From Haladaptatus cibarius D43 (GTDB lineage Archaea; Halobacteriota; Halobacteria; Halobacteriales; Haladaptataceae), in contig NZ_JDTH01000002.1 in NCBI RefSeq assembly GCF_000710615.1, forward strand, positions 62,001-126,000: 64,000 bases of DNA. The letters are read 5' to 3'. The notes under the pieces were generated by a model that was not told the DNA's origin, ran no database searches, and saw only the letters and a list, made by a program, of their open reading frames with translations. How positions within the stretch are numbered: the stretch's first letter is position 1; the number at the start of each line of letters is the position of its first letter. The position numbers and the translations under genes are program-made. Shown here piece by piece: positions 24,740 through 33,961 of this stretch.

Positions 24740-26095
24740 CTACTGGCGCGTGATTCGCCCGTCGATTTCCGGGTCGATACCGAACTCGCGGGCGTAGTCG
24801 GCCAACACCTCGTACTGCACGTCGCCGGTTTCGACGCGGTGACCTTCGTGGAGCGCGGGAAATTCCTCGTCAGTGTGTAGCAGGTACTCCGTCGTAGCGA
24901 CGGAGTAGGTTTCATCTTCGCACACTCGCTCGCCACCGACGGCGACTGATTCGATGTCGCGCTTGGCACGGTTCCAGACGAGTTCGACACCGCTCACGTG
25001 CGCGTGCCACCAGCCGGGTTCGCCGAACCCGATGGTGGCGTCGTGGGCCTGTCGGAACACGTTGCACAGTCCCGCGCCGGAGAGTTCCGCGACTGCGACG
25101 TTTTCCTGAAACGGAATGACGCTCACGAGGTCGGCGACGGTCACGTCGCCGACCAGCGGTTTCCCTTCGCGGATGCCGCCGCTGTTTTGCAAGCCGATGT
25201 CCGCCTCGGTCGCCCAGCGGTAGGCGTCCGCGACGAAGTTGCCGATACGACTTTCGCCGTGAAACATCGTCGTCTCGGTTCGTTCGATTGCGGTTTCCAC
25301 GGTCGCAACGGTCGTGTCGAGTCCCGTCGTTGCCATCGTGTCCGCCATTGCGTCCGCGATTTCGTCGTCCACGGGAGCGTCCACGATTCGGTGGCGACTG
25401 ACGGTCGGTTCGGAATTCAGTTCGATTTCGAGGAGAACGTGGCCGTTTACGCCGGGGCGGGTGACGACCGTTCCCTCGATTTGCTCGACTCGCTCGGAGT
25501 GGACGTGTCCCCCGAGAATGACGTCGATGTCGAGTTGTTTTGCGAGGTCGTGGTCACCCTGTCCGAGGTGCGAGAGGGCGACGACGTAGTCGGCACCCAA
25601 GTCGCGGAGCGTCGAAACAGCTTTTCGGGCGATTGGAAGCGGGTCGAGAAAGTCGAGGTCGTTCACGTTCGGGTTCAGTGCTGGCGTTTTCGGCGTCGTC
25701 AGGCCGAAAAACCCGACCGTCACACCACCGAGTTCACGGATTTCGTGTGAGGCGGTTCCGGCATCGACCGCGAATCGGTCGCCGTTTTCGCGGACGTTCG
25801 CCGTGAGCCACGTTTGCGGCGAGTTTCGAACGAGTTCGCGGGCACGGTCGGTGCCGTAATCGAAATCGTGGTTTCCGAAGGTGTCGAAATCCGGGGCGAC
25901 CGCGTCGAAGAAATCGAGTGCCTGCCCACCCTCGGTTACGAGCGAGAGGACGCCCGGTGCGGTGTTGTCACCCGTCCCGACAACGAGGGTTTTGTCATCG
26001 CGTAGAGAGTGGATACAGCCAGCGAGTCGGCCGATATGGTCGGGGTCGTCGTAGGCGTTTTCGACGTCAGAGTAGTGAAGCAGACGGAGCGCCAT
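24740..26095 (-). CDS. Bifunctional metallophosphatase / 5'-nucleotidase
   Basis: The 451-residue protein has a calcineurin-like metallophosphatase domain (about 1-230): LLHYSDVEN in place of the usual DxHG, VVGTGDNTAPG, DTFGNHDFDYG (metal-binding GNHD), and VILGGHVHSE (GHxH). The 5'-nucleotidase C-terminal domain follows, with GNFVADAYRWATEADIGLQNSGGIR carrying the NSGG substrate motif. The Asp-His pair of the first metal site is altered (SDVEN), which is unusual for secreted bacterial UshA enzymes. No signal peptide is seen, so it should act in the cytoplasm on nucleotides. Confidence 0.85.
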   Translation of the reverse strand: MALRLLHYSDVENAYDDPDHIGRLAGCIHSLRDDKTLVVGTGDNTAPGVLSLVTEGGQALDFFDAVAPDFDTFGNHDFDYGTDRARELVRNSPQTWLTANVRENGDRFAVDAGTASHEIRELGGVTVGFFGLTTPKTPALNPNVNDLDFLDPLPIARKAVSTLRDLGADYVVALSHLGQGDHDLAKQLDIDVILGGHVHSERVEQIEGTVVTRPGVNGHVLLEIELNSEPTVSRHRIVDAPVDDEIADAMADTMATTGLDTTVATVETAIERTETTMFHGESRIGNFVADAYRWATEADIGLQNSGGIREGKPLVGDVTVADLVSVIPFQENVAVAELSGAGLCNVFRQAHDATIGFGEPGWWHAHVSGVELVWNRAKRDIESVAVGGERVCEDETYSVATTEYLLHTDEEFPALHEGHRVETGDVQYEVLADYAREFGIDPEIDGRITRQ

Positions 26096-26172
26096 CGACG
26101 GGGAATCTCAGCCGGGGGACATGACTCCTTCGATGGACACTGATAAATCGGTGGGCCGATAACCCGTTGTCG

Positions 26173-26412
26173 ATGGACGAAACGACGACAGCGAACGGTG
26201 AAACGGTCTACATCAGTCGGTCGGAGGGAACTCGTGGGTCGAACGGGCCGTTTTTCGTCGTCTATCGCACCCCCGAGGGTGAGCGACGATACGGCTATTT
26301 CTGTGGGAACTGCGAGACGCTGGACAACGCGATGGATTCCATGGGTCGAATCGAATGCAACGAGTGTGGAAACCTCCGAAAGGCGACGGAGTGGGACGCG
26401 GCCCACGAATAG
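26173..26412 (+). CDS. Small zinc-ribbon protein (DUF5816-like)
   Basis: ATG 26173 gives 79 residues (MDETTTANGETVYISRSEG). Two cysteine pairs, FCGNCETLD and ECNECGNLR, can bind zinc. The ending KATEWDAAHE and the middle GPFFVVYRTPEGERRYGYF resemble a small family widespread in haloarchaea, which I recall as DUF5816. The family name is from memory. A TTG two codons earlier could also be used. Function is unknown. Confidence 0.7.
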   Translation: MDETTTANGETVYISRSEGTRGSNGPFFVVYRTPEGERRYGYFCGNCETLDNAMDSMGRIECNECGNLRKATEWDAAHE

Positions 26413-26454
26413 GTTGGCCAGTCTTTTTAGGGACGTTCGAATCGGAGTACGGAT

Positions 26455-27006
26455 ATGAGTTCGACTGACGGAGAAATCGTCGCCGAATTGGAAGAGCGGA
26501 TGGACACACTACTGTTGCCCGACGCGGTGCGACTCATCGAAATGAAACACACCGGGCGTGACGATACGTCGGGTGTCGAACGCGATGTGTTGGAAACCTA
26601 TCTCGACGAAGCGGGATACGGGATGGAGGCGTTTCCATCGTCGTTCGACGAGTCGGTGACGAAATCGGATTCGTGGCAAAGCGGTCGGACGATTTACCAA
26701 CTGGAGGATGGTCTGCTGAGTGCGTTCCCTGCACGGTGGCACGAGGAACTCCGTGACTCGACAGACTTGCACGAATATCTCCGCGTTATCTGTGCGGATA
26801 TGCCGGATGGCGACGGCGATGGAACCAACGAAGACAGCGAAATAACGGAAAACGGCGTGGCCGAACAGTTGCTTTTGGACGCCGCCGTCGCAATCGGTGG
26901 GATGGAACGCCAAGATGCTAGAACGCAACTCAAGGAACTCCGAGATGAGGGCAAAATAGAGGAGTATCCGTCCCAGCACGCGAACCCGTGGGTACAGCTT
27001 TCCTGA
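26455..27006 (+). CDS. Acidic protein of unknown function
   Basis: The 183-residue protein begins MSSTDGEIVAELEERMDTLL. It is soluble, with an N-terminal alpha-helical part and an acidic low-complexity linker DMPDGDGDGTNEDSE near 125-140. The C-terminal part (VAEQLLLDAAVAIGGMERQDARTQLKELRDEGKI) looks like a small winged-helix or helical bundle. It lies 42 bases after the zinc-ribbon gene on the same strand and may be co-transcribed. No family is recognised. Confidence 0.65.
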   Translation: MSSTDGEIVAELEERMDTLLLPDAVRLIEMKHTGRDDTSGVERDVLETYLDEAGYGMEAFPSSFDESVTKSDSWQSGRTIYQLEDGLLSAFPARWHEELRDSTDLHEYLRVICADMPDGDGDGTNEDSEITENGVAEQLLLDAAVAIGGMERQDARTQLKELRDEGKIEEYPSQHANPWVQLS

Positions 27007-27150
27007 CGTTTGTAGTACATTTCTGCCCATGTCTCGCCAGCGATTCGTTTATTCCCGAACGAGATTCGTTTCGAATTTTCCAAATGTCAATCTATCTGCG
27101 TCCAAATCCGCAAGAACATTTATTATGTGGTGTGTATTACGTTCAACTGG

Positions 27151-27468
27151 ATGGCCCCTGTTAGCACACCACCCATGAAGGAGGCCAGGTCGATTTTCAA
27201 CAACCTCGGTTACGAGGTCGTTGATGATGGTGACGAATTCCGGGCCAAACGGAAGTGGCGAGAAGTACGGGTTACGGCATGCGCGGACTCCACGACAGCA
27301 CCGAAACGCGGAGAACTTCGTTGTTTCGTCGCGTGGGAAGAGAACGCGGCACGACTGAGCCAGCAGTTACGCGAATCGAACCCCGAGTACGAATGGGCAG
27401 TTATCGCAGTTCGGGAAGGCGGCGACTACGAGGTCGCAAGAGTACCGCCGAGTAAGATCGCAGTGTAA
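27151..27468 (+). CDS. Haloarchaeal conserved hypothetical protein
   Basis: The preferred ATG at 27151 (MAPVSTPPMKEARSIFNNLG) gives 105 residues. The frame is open from 27127, but that upstream part overlaps a TTTATTAT promoter-like sequence. The protein is a small alpha/beta domain with FNNLGYEVVDDGDEFRAKRKWREVRV, resembling haloarchaeal proteins annotated only as conserved hypothetical. There is no membrane helix or signal peptide. Function is unknown. Confidence 0.7.
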   Translation: MAPVSTPPMKEARSIFNNLGYEVVDDGDEFRAKRKWREVRVTACADSTTAPKRGELRCFVAWEENAARLSQQLRESNPEYEWAVIAVREGGDYEVARVPPSKIAV

Positions 27469-27593
27469 CCGTCGCGTCTCACAAGAGATGTGATTTTCTC
27501 CGATTTTTCGTCCGACGGTCGGCCATCGGACGATAACTCCTGTACAGTTACGACACCGAGGGAATTACACAACTTCGAACAGAACCATTGAAT

Positions 27594-28082
27594 ATGGACG
27601 ATCACACGCGTGACCCGACCGCAGACCCGCCGCCAGCCCAGCTGACTCCGGCAGGGTGGCTCCCGGAAAAAGAACTGTGGGAACACGGAACACTTCGTCG
27701 GGCGGTGATTCACGGCGTTCGTCTGTTCAACTCCGGGGAGTTCCACGAGAGCCACGATTGCTTCGAAGACGAGTGGTACAACTACGGAAACGGCAGTACG
27801 GAAAGTGCGTTCCTGCACGGAATGGTACAGGTCGCGGCAGGCGCGTACAAACACTTCGACTTCGAGGACGACGACGGCATGCGCTCGCTCTTTCGAACCG
27901 CGCTCCAGTATCTTCACGGCGTGCCGCGGGATTTCTACGGCGTTGACGTGACGGACGTTCGGACGAAGATGACGAACGCACTGTCCGACCCGACGGTGCT
28001 TCACGGATGGAAAATCCCTCTCGATGGCGAGTTTCCGACGGCGCGCGAGGAGGATTTCAGCTACGCGGAATCGCTGGAATAG
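27594..28082 (+). CDS. DUF309-family protein
   Basis: ATG 27594 gives 162 residues. The family hallmark is the paired helix motif [20 protein letters not shown] followed by [16 protein letters not shown], seen in DUF309 proteins of bacteria and archaea, where the conserved Glu-His and Glu-Trp lie in a small helical fold. No enzymatic role is established. The C-terminus ([16 protein letters not shown]) is acidic. It stands alone between divergent small genes. Confidence 0.82.
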   Translation: MDDHTRDPTADPPPAQLTPAGWLPEKELWEHGTLRRAVIHGVRLFNSGEFHESHDCFEDEWYNYGNGSTESAFLHGMVQVAAGAYKHFDFEDDDGMRSLFRTALQYLHGVPRDFYGVDVTDVRTKMTNALSDPTVLHGWKIPLDGEFPTAREEDFSYAESLE

Positions 28083-28133
28083 TGCGGAAAGCCAGAATAC
28101 TGCGAAAAATCACTGACTGCTGTAGATGGAAAC

Positions 28134-28379
28134 CTATCCGCTGCTTGCGACTTCGATGTGATATTCCCCGTACTGAAATCCGGCGGTGCCGACGCTATCT
28201 CGTTTCTCTCCGCTGACTTCCGGGCCGAAGAAGGCGTCTTCGAGGGCGGCCATATCGACACCGTCGTACAGAAATGGTTGGGTGATTTCGGTCGGGGAAA
28301 CCCTCTCGTAGTCGGCAATCGCGGCGGTAATTGTCGTCGTGAGGTCGTGGTCGTCGCCATGCTCACTCACCATTACCAT
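28134..28379 (-). CDS. HalOD1 (halobacterial output domain 1) protein
   Basis: From ATG 28379 the protein has 81 residues (an ATG at 28373 is also possible). It is a stand-alone HalOD1 domain: ITAAIADYERVSPTEITQ, LYDGVDMAALEDAFFGPE and GFQYGEYHIEVASSG match the domain's pattern of an N-terminal helix and a final beta hairpin. HalOD1 is found only in haloarchaea, often at the end of signalling proteins such as the one at 39537-40733. Its output is unknown. Confidence 0.8.
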   Translation of the reverse strand: MVMVSEHGDDHDLTTTITAAIADYERVSPTEITQPFLYDGVDMAALEDAFFGPEVSGEKRDSVGTAGFQYGEYHIEVASSG

Positions 28380-28603
28380 TCCCCAATCACACATTCGAAC
28401 CCCCACTTGAATAACTCGGTAGTTTTGACAAAATATTGATATAGATGAAACCCCCGGACGGCACCGTGAAAGAAGTTTATTTGCAGTTCGTTCTCAAACA
28501 AATACGATACGTTTCGAATATTATCCGTTTGTTCGGCTAATAACCATTATTCAGTTAGTCAGCTTACATCGAAGTGGACACGGCCTGTGTCCAAGGTGTT
28601 TCA

Positions 28604-29502
28604 ATGACGTTTGGAAGACGAAGTGTCGTACTCATGACGGTGTTCCTGCTAACAGCAGGGAGTGGCGTTGCATTTGCAACGACAGTCATGTCCAAGACAC
28701 AGATGGCGCAGTATCGAGCGTTTCTGATGATGTAGACGAAGACGCCGACGGCGACGAGATGACGGCGGATGAAGTCGTCTAGGAGGCGACTGAATCCTAC
28801 GAGAATATCGACTCGTTCAAAGCGACACTAACGACACAGTCCTCGGCGGGCGAAGTCTCGACCGAGACGAAAGCAACGCTCTGGTACGCGAAAGACGACA
28901 AGTACCGCATCGAGTACAAAGAGTCGGAATACTTAGACGAAACCACGATGGTTTGGGACGGTTCGGAGTACACGGTCTACAACGAATCTTCCAACACCGT
29001 CTACAAGATGGATTCGTCTGACGACCAAGACATGGGCATGGATATGAACTTCTTCGAATCCCTCGGCACTGGACTTGAGGAAGCCAACCTGACCTACGAG
29101 GGCACGGCGACTGTGGACGGCCACGAGACTCACGTCCTCGAAGTTCACGGTGAAACCGAGGATAACGCGACCTCGATGATTTACCTCGACGCGGACAACT
29201 ACATTCCGCGAAAATCCGTGAGTGAAACCTCCTACGATGGAGAAACCATAAGCTCGTCCACCATCTTTTCGGACATCGCCATCAACTGCGTTTCGGACGA
29301 CACGTTCACGTTCGAAGCACCCGAGGACGCGGAAGTCGTTGACATGACCGAGGACGACTCGGACAGCGACGACAGCAGCTCCGACGACGGAAACAACTGG
29401 GACGGCGGCGAGTCCGACCAGTCTGATGAGTGGGACGACTGTGAAGAGGAGATGAACGACGATGACGCGAAAGAGGGCGACTCCGACAGCGACGGCGCAT
29501 AA
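28604..29502 (+). pseudogene. Broken LolA-like outer lipoprotein carrier/sensor gene
   Basis: An exported protein gene is damaged. ATG 28604 reads a signal peptide (MTFGRRSVVLMTVFLL) but soon goes out of frame. The continuing frame, D-S-H-V-Q-D-T-D-G-A.. from 28681, is followed by ADEVV, then a TAG stop at 28780-28782, then EATESYENIDSFKATLTT. The rest (from 28948) is intact: it has the LolA/LolB-like fold typical of haloarchaeal proteins, with WYAKDDKYRIEYK, VWDGSEYTVYN and LEVHGETEDNATSMIYLD, and an acidic Asp/Ser tail. A frameshift plus a nonsense codon make function unlikely unless the sequence has errors. Confidence 0.8.
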
Positions 29503-29617
29503 GCGCCACACTCCATCCGCGTTCGACCGCTGAATCTGCCAGCCGAACGTGTCACACTTTTTTTGCCGGGCGCACGAGTGTAAAGCGCTTTCAGGCTTCG
29601 ACACCTGCCTTCGTTAA

Positions 29618-30424
29618 ATGCGAATCGAGCAGTTAGGTGACGGAACGCCGGAAGTCGCCGTCGTCGCCGGAATCCACGGCGACGAACCGTGCGGCCCGCG
29701 CGCTGTCGAGCGATTAGTGAAGGAAAATCCGGACGTAGAGCGACCGGTGAAGCTAGTTATCGTGAACGAACGCGCGCTGGAGCGCGGCGTTCGGTACATC
29801 AACGAGGATTTGAACCGTGTGTTCCCGGGCGACCCGGACGCAGAAAACTACGAACGACGGTTGGCCCACGAACTGCTGGGCGAACTCGGCGACTGTACCG
29901 TCCTCTCGCTTCACTCTACACAGTCCTACGCGCGCCCGTTCGCGCTCGTGGACAAAGTGAACGCCGTCGCGCGTTCCATCTGTCCGTATCTCCCCGTCTC
30001 GGAACTGGTCGAAACCGACCGCTTCACCAAGGGGAAACTCATCTCGCACCCGCACACGCTGGAAGTCGAATGTGGACTCCAAGGAACGGACGAGGCCGCC
30101 GAAAACGCCTACGACCTAATTCGTGGGTTCCTCGCCGGAACCGGCGCACTTCCGCTTCCCGAGGGAGAAAACCCCGTGGAGGCAGGCAAACGCGACGAAG
30201 TGATAGTTTACCGGATGGACCAACCGGTGCTCAAAAACGGCGGGTCGGAGTTCGAGGTGCTGGTCGATAACTTCACACCGGTCGAGAAAGGTGAGGAGTT
30301 CGCCACGACCGACGGAGAGGAGTTAGTCGCAGAAGAGACGTTCGTCCCGGTGCTGATGTCGGCCTACGGCTACGAGGACATCTTCGGCTACACCGCGGAA
30401 CACATCGGCGTTCTCGGAAACTGA
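29618..30424 (+). CDS. Succinylglutamate desuccinylase/aspartoacylase-family metalloprotein
   Basis: The 268-residue protein begins MRIEQLGDGTPEVAVVAGIHGDEPCGPRA. The HGDE motif gives two zinc ligands and SLHSTQSYARPFA the histidine of the third. LNRVFPGDPDAE is the substrate-binding DLNRxFPG. The C-terminal beta domain (FTPVEKGEEFATTDGEE) is typical of the AstE/AspA group. It removes an acyl group from an amino acid or similar substrate, unspecified here. A second, longer member lies at 53352-54428. Confidence 0.86.
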   Translation: MRIEQLGDGTPEVAVVAGIHGDEPCGPRAVERLVKENPDVERPVKLVIVNERALERGVRYINEDLNRVFPGDPDAENYERRLAHELLGELGDCTVLSLHSTQSYARPFALVDKVNAVARSICPYLPVSELVETDRFTKGKLISHPHTLEVECGLQGTDEAAENAYDLIRGFLAGTGALPLPEGENPVEAGKRDEVIVYRMDQPVLKNGGSEFEVLVDNFTPVEKGEEFATTDGEELVAEETFVPVLMSAYGYEDIFGYTAEHIGVLGN

Positions 30425-30874
30425 TTACTTTTTTTTCTCCGCGAACTCGACCAGCGTCAGGTCGCGGTCTAACATGCAATAGTCGTGTGGTGGGTCGCCG
30501 ACGATTGTGGCGATTTGGTACTCCTCGTCGAAGTCGGCTCCGGCGGGTTCACAGAACTCGTGGCTCGGGCATTCGACGTGGGGGCACGGCCCTTCGAGTT
30601 TCGACTTGCTTCCGGCGTAGGCGTTCCGCGCGGAGACGTTCGCCGTGACCGTCGTGGGTTCGACTTCGACGGCGGTGACGCCGTCGTCGTGGACGCCACA
30701 GGGAAGCGTCTGTGCGCCCGAGCGGACATCCGTCACCTCGTATTTGATTCCCTCCGTGAGGTTGAGACACTGATTTCTGTACGGACAGCCTTCGCAGGCG
30801 CTCGCTTCTCCTTCGTAGACGAACTCTTGACCGGGTTCGGCGAGTCGGGTTCCGATGAGCGTGATGGTGGACAT
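30425..30874 (-). CDS. UPF0179-family protein
   Basis: The 149-residue protein matches the archaeal UPF0179 family. MSTITLIGTRLAEPGQEFVY is the usual start, with two cysteine clusters, ACEGCPYRNQCLNLTEG and PCPHVECPSHEFCEPAG. These eight or so cysteines probably hold zinc or an iron-sulfur cluster. No function is established. The stop meets the end of the AstE-like gene head-on without overlap. Confidence 0.9.
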   Translation of the reverse strand: MSTITLIGTRLAEPGQEFVYEGEASACEGCPYRNQCLNLTEGIKYEVTDVRSGAQTLPCGVHDDGVTAVEVEPTTVTANVSARNAYAGSKSKLEGPCPHVECPSHEFCEPAGADFDEEYQIATIVGDPPHDYCMLDRDLTLVEFAEKKK

Positions 30875-30969
30875 ACGAGAGTCTAGGAAGGGGGGTCGGT
30901 TAAGCCCCTCGTCCCGGCAGTCCGTCTGCTCGTCCTGCCAACTCGTCTACTACCGACGAGTCGCCTCAG

Positions 30970-31353
30970 CTACTCACTCCTAGTCAACTCGTCTAGCTTG
31001 TCGAGGTACTCCTCACGAGGAATCTGATAGGCGTCTCGATACGCTATTTCACCGCGGTCGAACTCGCGAGCGAGTTCGACCGCCGCTTCGAGCGCTTCCT
31101 CTCGGGTCGGAAATCGAGGTGTCTTCGGAAGCGATACGTCCGGTTCGAGGAAAAACTCGAAATACCACGAATCGGTCGCACGGCGTTCCTGTGCGGGACG
31201 GTTCGGCGTTCCTTGAGTGACGTAAATCGTGGGGAGACAGGACGGCGGGAACTGTTTCGTGTCGAATACATCTGGGCGGTACGCGAGGATACACCGACCG
31301 TTGGGTTCATCGTTCCAGACGACCCATGACTCTGGAAGGGTTTCGAGTGACAT
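30970..31353 (-). CDS. Haloarchaeal hypothetical protein (DUF5820-like)
   Basis: The 127-residue protein starts MSLETLPESWVVWNDEPNGR. A small domain carries CILAYRPDVFD, CLPTIYVTQGT and WYFEFFLEPDV, then a helical end (REEALEAAVELAREFDRG). It resembles a conserved haloarchaeal family that I recall as DUF5820, with no known role. It is monocistronic and divergent from the PrkA operon across a 519-base gap. Confidence 0.65.
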   Translation of the reverse strand: MSLETLPESWVVWNDEPNGRCILAYRPDVFDTKQFPPSCLPTIYVTQGTPNRPAQERRATDSWYFEFFLEPDVSLPKTPRFPTREEALEAAVELAREFDRGEIAYRDAYQIPREEYLDKLDELTRSE

Positions 31354-31872
31354 ATTCGACGGTTAGTGACGGACGTGGGTAAGGCTTCTCAGTCCGACGA
31401 AAATAGGATTTTATATAAAGAGGATTTAAATGCTATATTTGTGAAACAGACGATTCCGACTTTGTAGGGCCTCTATCGTGCATAATTGGTTATTTCGATT
31501 CGTTAATCCAAATCAAAAGAATCTTGTCTATGGGCAACAGTTATATATGTCCTCGTCCTATCTATTAAACAGTATCGGGTGGTAGTTGCCCACACGATGC
31601 ATGGTCTAGAATCACACACCTCTCACGACGAGACGAGATGGCGACGCTGACTGGTTCATAGAGGTGGTGGATGGCACGCACATGATTACCCGACAGAGGC
31701 AGGAGTCTCTCTGGGCACGCTCGTCGTTGCCCGGTTCGCCCCCTGTAAGTGCCATCTGGGTGTTCCGACCGACACTACTTTGTGAGTGTATGCCGACTAC
31801 GTATTTCCCGCCGGTATCGGGCCGCCCGGTCGGTTTCTCTCACTTCCCCGGTCCATCTCATAGCCCCAAACA
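31354..31872 (+). promoter_or_regulatory. Long untranslated/promoter region before the prkA operon
   Basis: No gene is credible in these 519 bases. A TATA-like TTTATATAAAG lies near 31410 and a stronger TTATATATG at 31541-31549. If the second is used, the prkA leader is about 300 bases long, unusual for haloarchaea whose messages are mostly leaderless. TGGGCAAC at 31531-31538 and GTTGCCCA at 31585-31592 form a perfect inverted repeat around that box. From 31600 to 31870 the DNA is less AT-rich and has no obvious frame. A regulatory RNA leader or a small noncoding RNA is possible. Confidence 0.5.
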
Positions 31873-33957
31873 ATGCGTGATACAATGAAAGGTGACATGG
31901 AAACGCTGGACGACCTCAGTCGAAGCTACCAGGAATCGATGCCGGAAGACCTCCGTGAAACGAAATCGTTCGACTGGTACCTAAAAGAGGTGTACGAGCA
32001 TCCGAAAGTCGCTCGAAACGCCCACCAGCGAGTCGCCGATATGTTCGATTACTACGGCACGGAGTACGACGAAGACTCCGGCGTCGTCGAGTACCGACTC
32101 GCGTCCGAAGACCCCCTGCACGACGGGGAGAACACGTTTTACGGACGCGAGATTCACCGCGCGATGCACGAGTTCGTCAACAAAGTAAAAAGCGGTGCCC
32201 GCGGACTTGGTCCCGAAAAGCGCATCAAACTGCTGCTCGGGCCGGTCGGTTCGGGTAAATCCGACTTCGACCGACAGGTTCGCAAATATTTCGAAGATTA
32301 CACGCTCCGCGACGAGGGGCGACTGTACACCTTCCGGTGGACGAACCTCTGCGATGTCATCGTTGATCAAGACCCGGCGGACGACGTGGTTCGTTCCCCG
32401 ATGAACCAAGACCCACTCGTCTTGGTTCCCCACGAACAGCGTCAGACCGTCATCGACGACATCAACGAGGAGTTAGACGCGCCGTACTCCATCAAAAACG
32501 AACAGGCGTTAGACCCCGCGAGCGAGTTCTACATGGACGAACTGCTCGCGTACTACGACGACGACATCAAACAAGTACTCGAAAATCACATCGAAATCAT
32601 CCGCCTCGTCGCCGACGAGAACAAGCGCCAAGCCGTCGAGACGTTCGAGCCGAAAGACAAGAAAAATCAGGACGAAACCGAACTCACGGGCGACGTCAAC
32701 TACTCGAAAATCGCCATCTACGGCGAATCCGACCCGCGAGCGTTCGACTACTCCGGCGCGTTCTGTAACGCGAACCGGGGAATCTTCAGCGGTGAGGAAC
32801 TGCTGAAACTCCAACGGGAGTTCCTCTACGACTTCCTGCACGCGACGCAGGAACAGACGATTAAGCCGAAAAACAACCCGCGAATCGACATCGACCAGGT
32901 CATCGTCGGCCGGACGAACATGCCCGAATACCGGGACAAGAAGGGCGACGAGAAGATGGAGGCGTTCAACGACCGAACGAAACGCATCGACTTCCCCTAC
33001 GTCTTAGAATACGAGTCCGAAGCCGACATCTACCGGAAGATGCTCCGGAACGCCGACGTTCCGGACGTACACATCGAACCGCATACCCTCGAAATGGCGG
33101 GCCTCTTCGGCGTGCTGACGCGCATCGAGGAACCCGACACCGAGATGGTTGACCTGCTCCAGAAGGCAAAAGCCTACAACGGCGAAACCGAGGACGGCGA
33201 CGACATCGACGTGAAGAAACTCCGCGAGGAGGCCGAAGAGAAAGCCGACATCGGCGAGGGCATGGAGGGCGTTTCGGCCCGGTTCATCGGCGACGAAATC
33301 GCCGAGGCTATCATGAACTCCACGCACCGCAGTCGCGGCTTCTTGAGTCCGCTGTCGGTGTTCAACCACTTCGAGGAGAACCTCGAAAATCACGGTTCGA
33401 TTCCAGAAGAGAACTTCGAGACCTACTACCGCTACCTCGAAAGCGTTCGCGGTGAGTACCGCGAACGCGCCATCGAGGACGTGCGCCACGCGCTGGCCTA
33501 CGACATCGACGAGATCCAGCGACAGGGCGAGAAGTACATGGACCACGTCATGGCGTACATCGACAACGCCACCGTGGAGGACGAACTGACGGGGCGCGAG
33601 CAGGAACCCGACGAGAGTTTCCTCCGCGCAGTCGAGGAGAAGTTGGAAGTTCCCCGCGACCGCAAGGACGATTTCCGACAGGAAGTGTCCAACTGGGTGT
33701 CGCGGCGCGCCCGCGAGGGGTCGCCGTTCAACCCGCAGGACAACGAGCGCCTGCGCCGCGCGTTGGAGCGCAAACTGTGGGAGGACAAGAAACACAACAT
33801 CAACTTCTCGGCGTTGGTGTCGGCCAACGAAATGGACAACGACGAACAGAACGCGTGGGTGGATGCGCTGATTGAACAGGGCTACTCGCGCGACGGTGCG
33901 AAGGAGGTGCTCGAATTTGCCGGGGCGGAAGTCGCCCGCGCGGAAATGGAGGACTGA
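31873..33957 (+). CDS. prkA: PrkA-type AAA+ protein 1
   Basis: The 694-residue protein (ATG 31873, with later ATGs at 31885 and 31897) is a PrkA family member. The N-terminal AAA+ domain has Walker A GPVGSGKS at 123-130 and a long insertion. The body contains TFRWTNLCDVI, NRGIFSGEELLKLQREFLYDFLHATQEQ and VIVGRTNMPEYRD, which are sensor-like motifs. The C-terminal PrkA domain includes AEAIMNSTHRSRGFLSPLSVFNHFEENL. PrkA was described as a serine protein kinase in Bacillus, but AAA+ ATPase or protease activity has also been proposed. It leads a four-gene operon with a PrkA paralogue, a YhbH-type protein and SpoVR. Confidence 0.9.
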   Translation: MRDTMKGDMETLDDLSRSYQESMPEDLRETKSFDWYLKEVYEHPKVARNAHQRVADMFDYYGTEYDEDSGVVEYRLASEDPLHDGENTFYGREIHRAMHEFVNKVKSGARGLGPEKRIKLLLGPVGSGKSDFDRQVRKYFEDYTLRDEGRLYTFRWTNLCDVIVDQDPADDVVRSPMNQDPLVLVPHEQRQTVIDDINEELDAPYSIKNEQALDPASEFYMDELLAYYDDDIKQVLENHIEIIRLVADENKRQAVETFEPKDKKNQDETELTGDVNYSKIAIYGESDPRAFDYSGAFCNANRGIFSGEELLKLQREFLYDFLHATQEQTIKPKNNPRIDIDQVIVGRTNMPEYRDKKGDEKMEAFNDRTKRIDFPYVLEYESEADIYRKMLRNADVPDVHIEPHTLEMAGLFGVLTRIEEPDTEMVDLLQKAKAYNGETEDGDDIDVKKLREEAEEKADIGEGMEGVSARFIGDEIAEAIMNSTHRSRGFLSPLSVFNHFEENLENHGSIPEENFETYYRYLESVRGEYRERAIEDVRHALAYDIDEIQRQGEKYMDHVMAYIDNATVEDELTGREQEPDESFLRAVEEKLEVPRDRKDDFRQEVSNWVSRRAREGSPFNPQDNERLRRALERKLWEDKKHNINFSALVSANEMDNDEQNAWVDALIEQGYSRDGAKEVLEFAGAEVARAEMED

Positions 33958-33961
33958 CACA

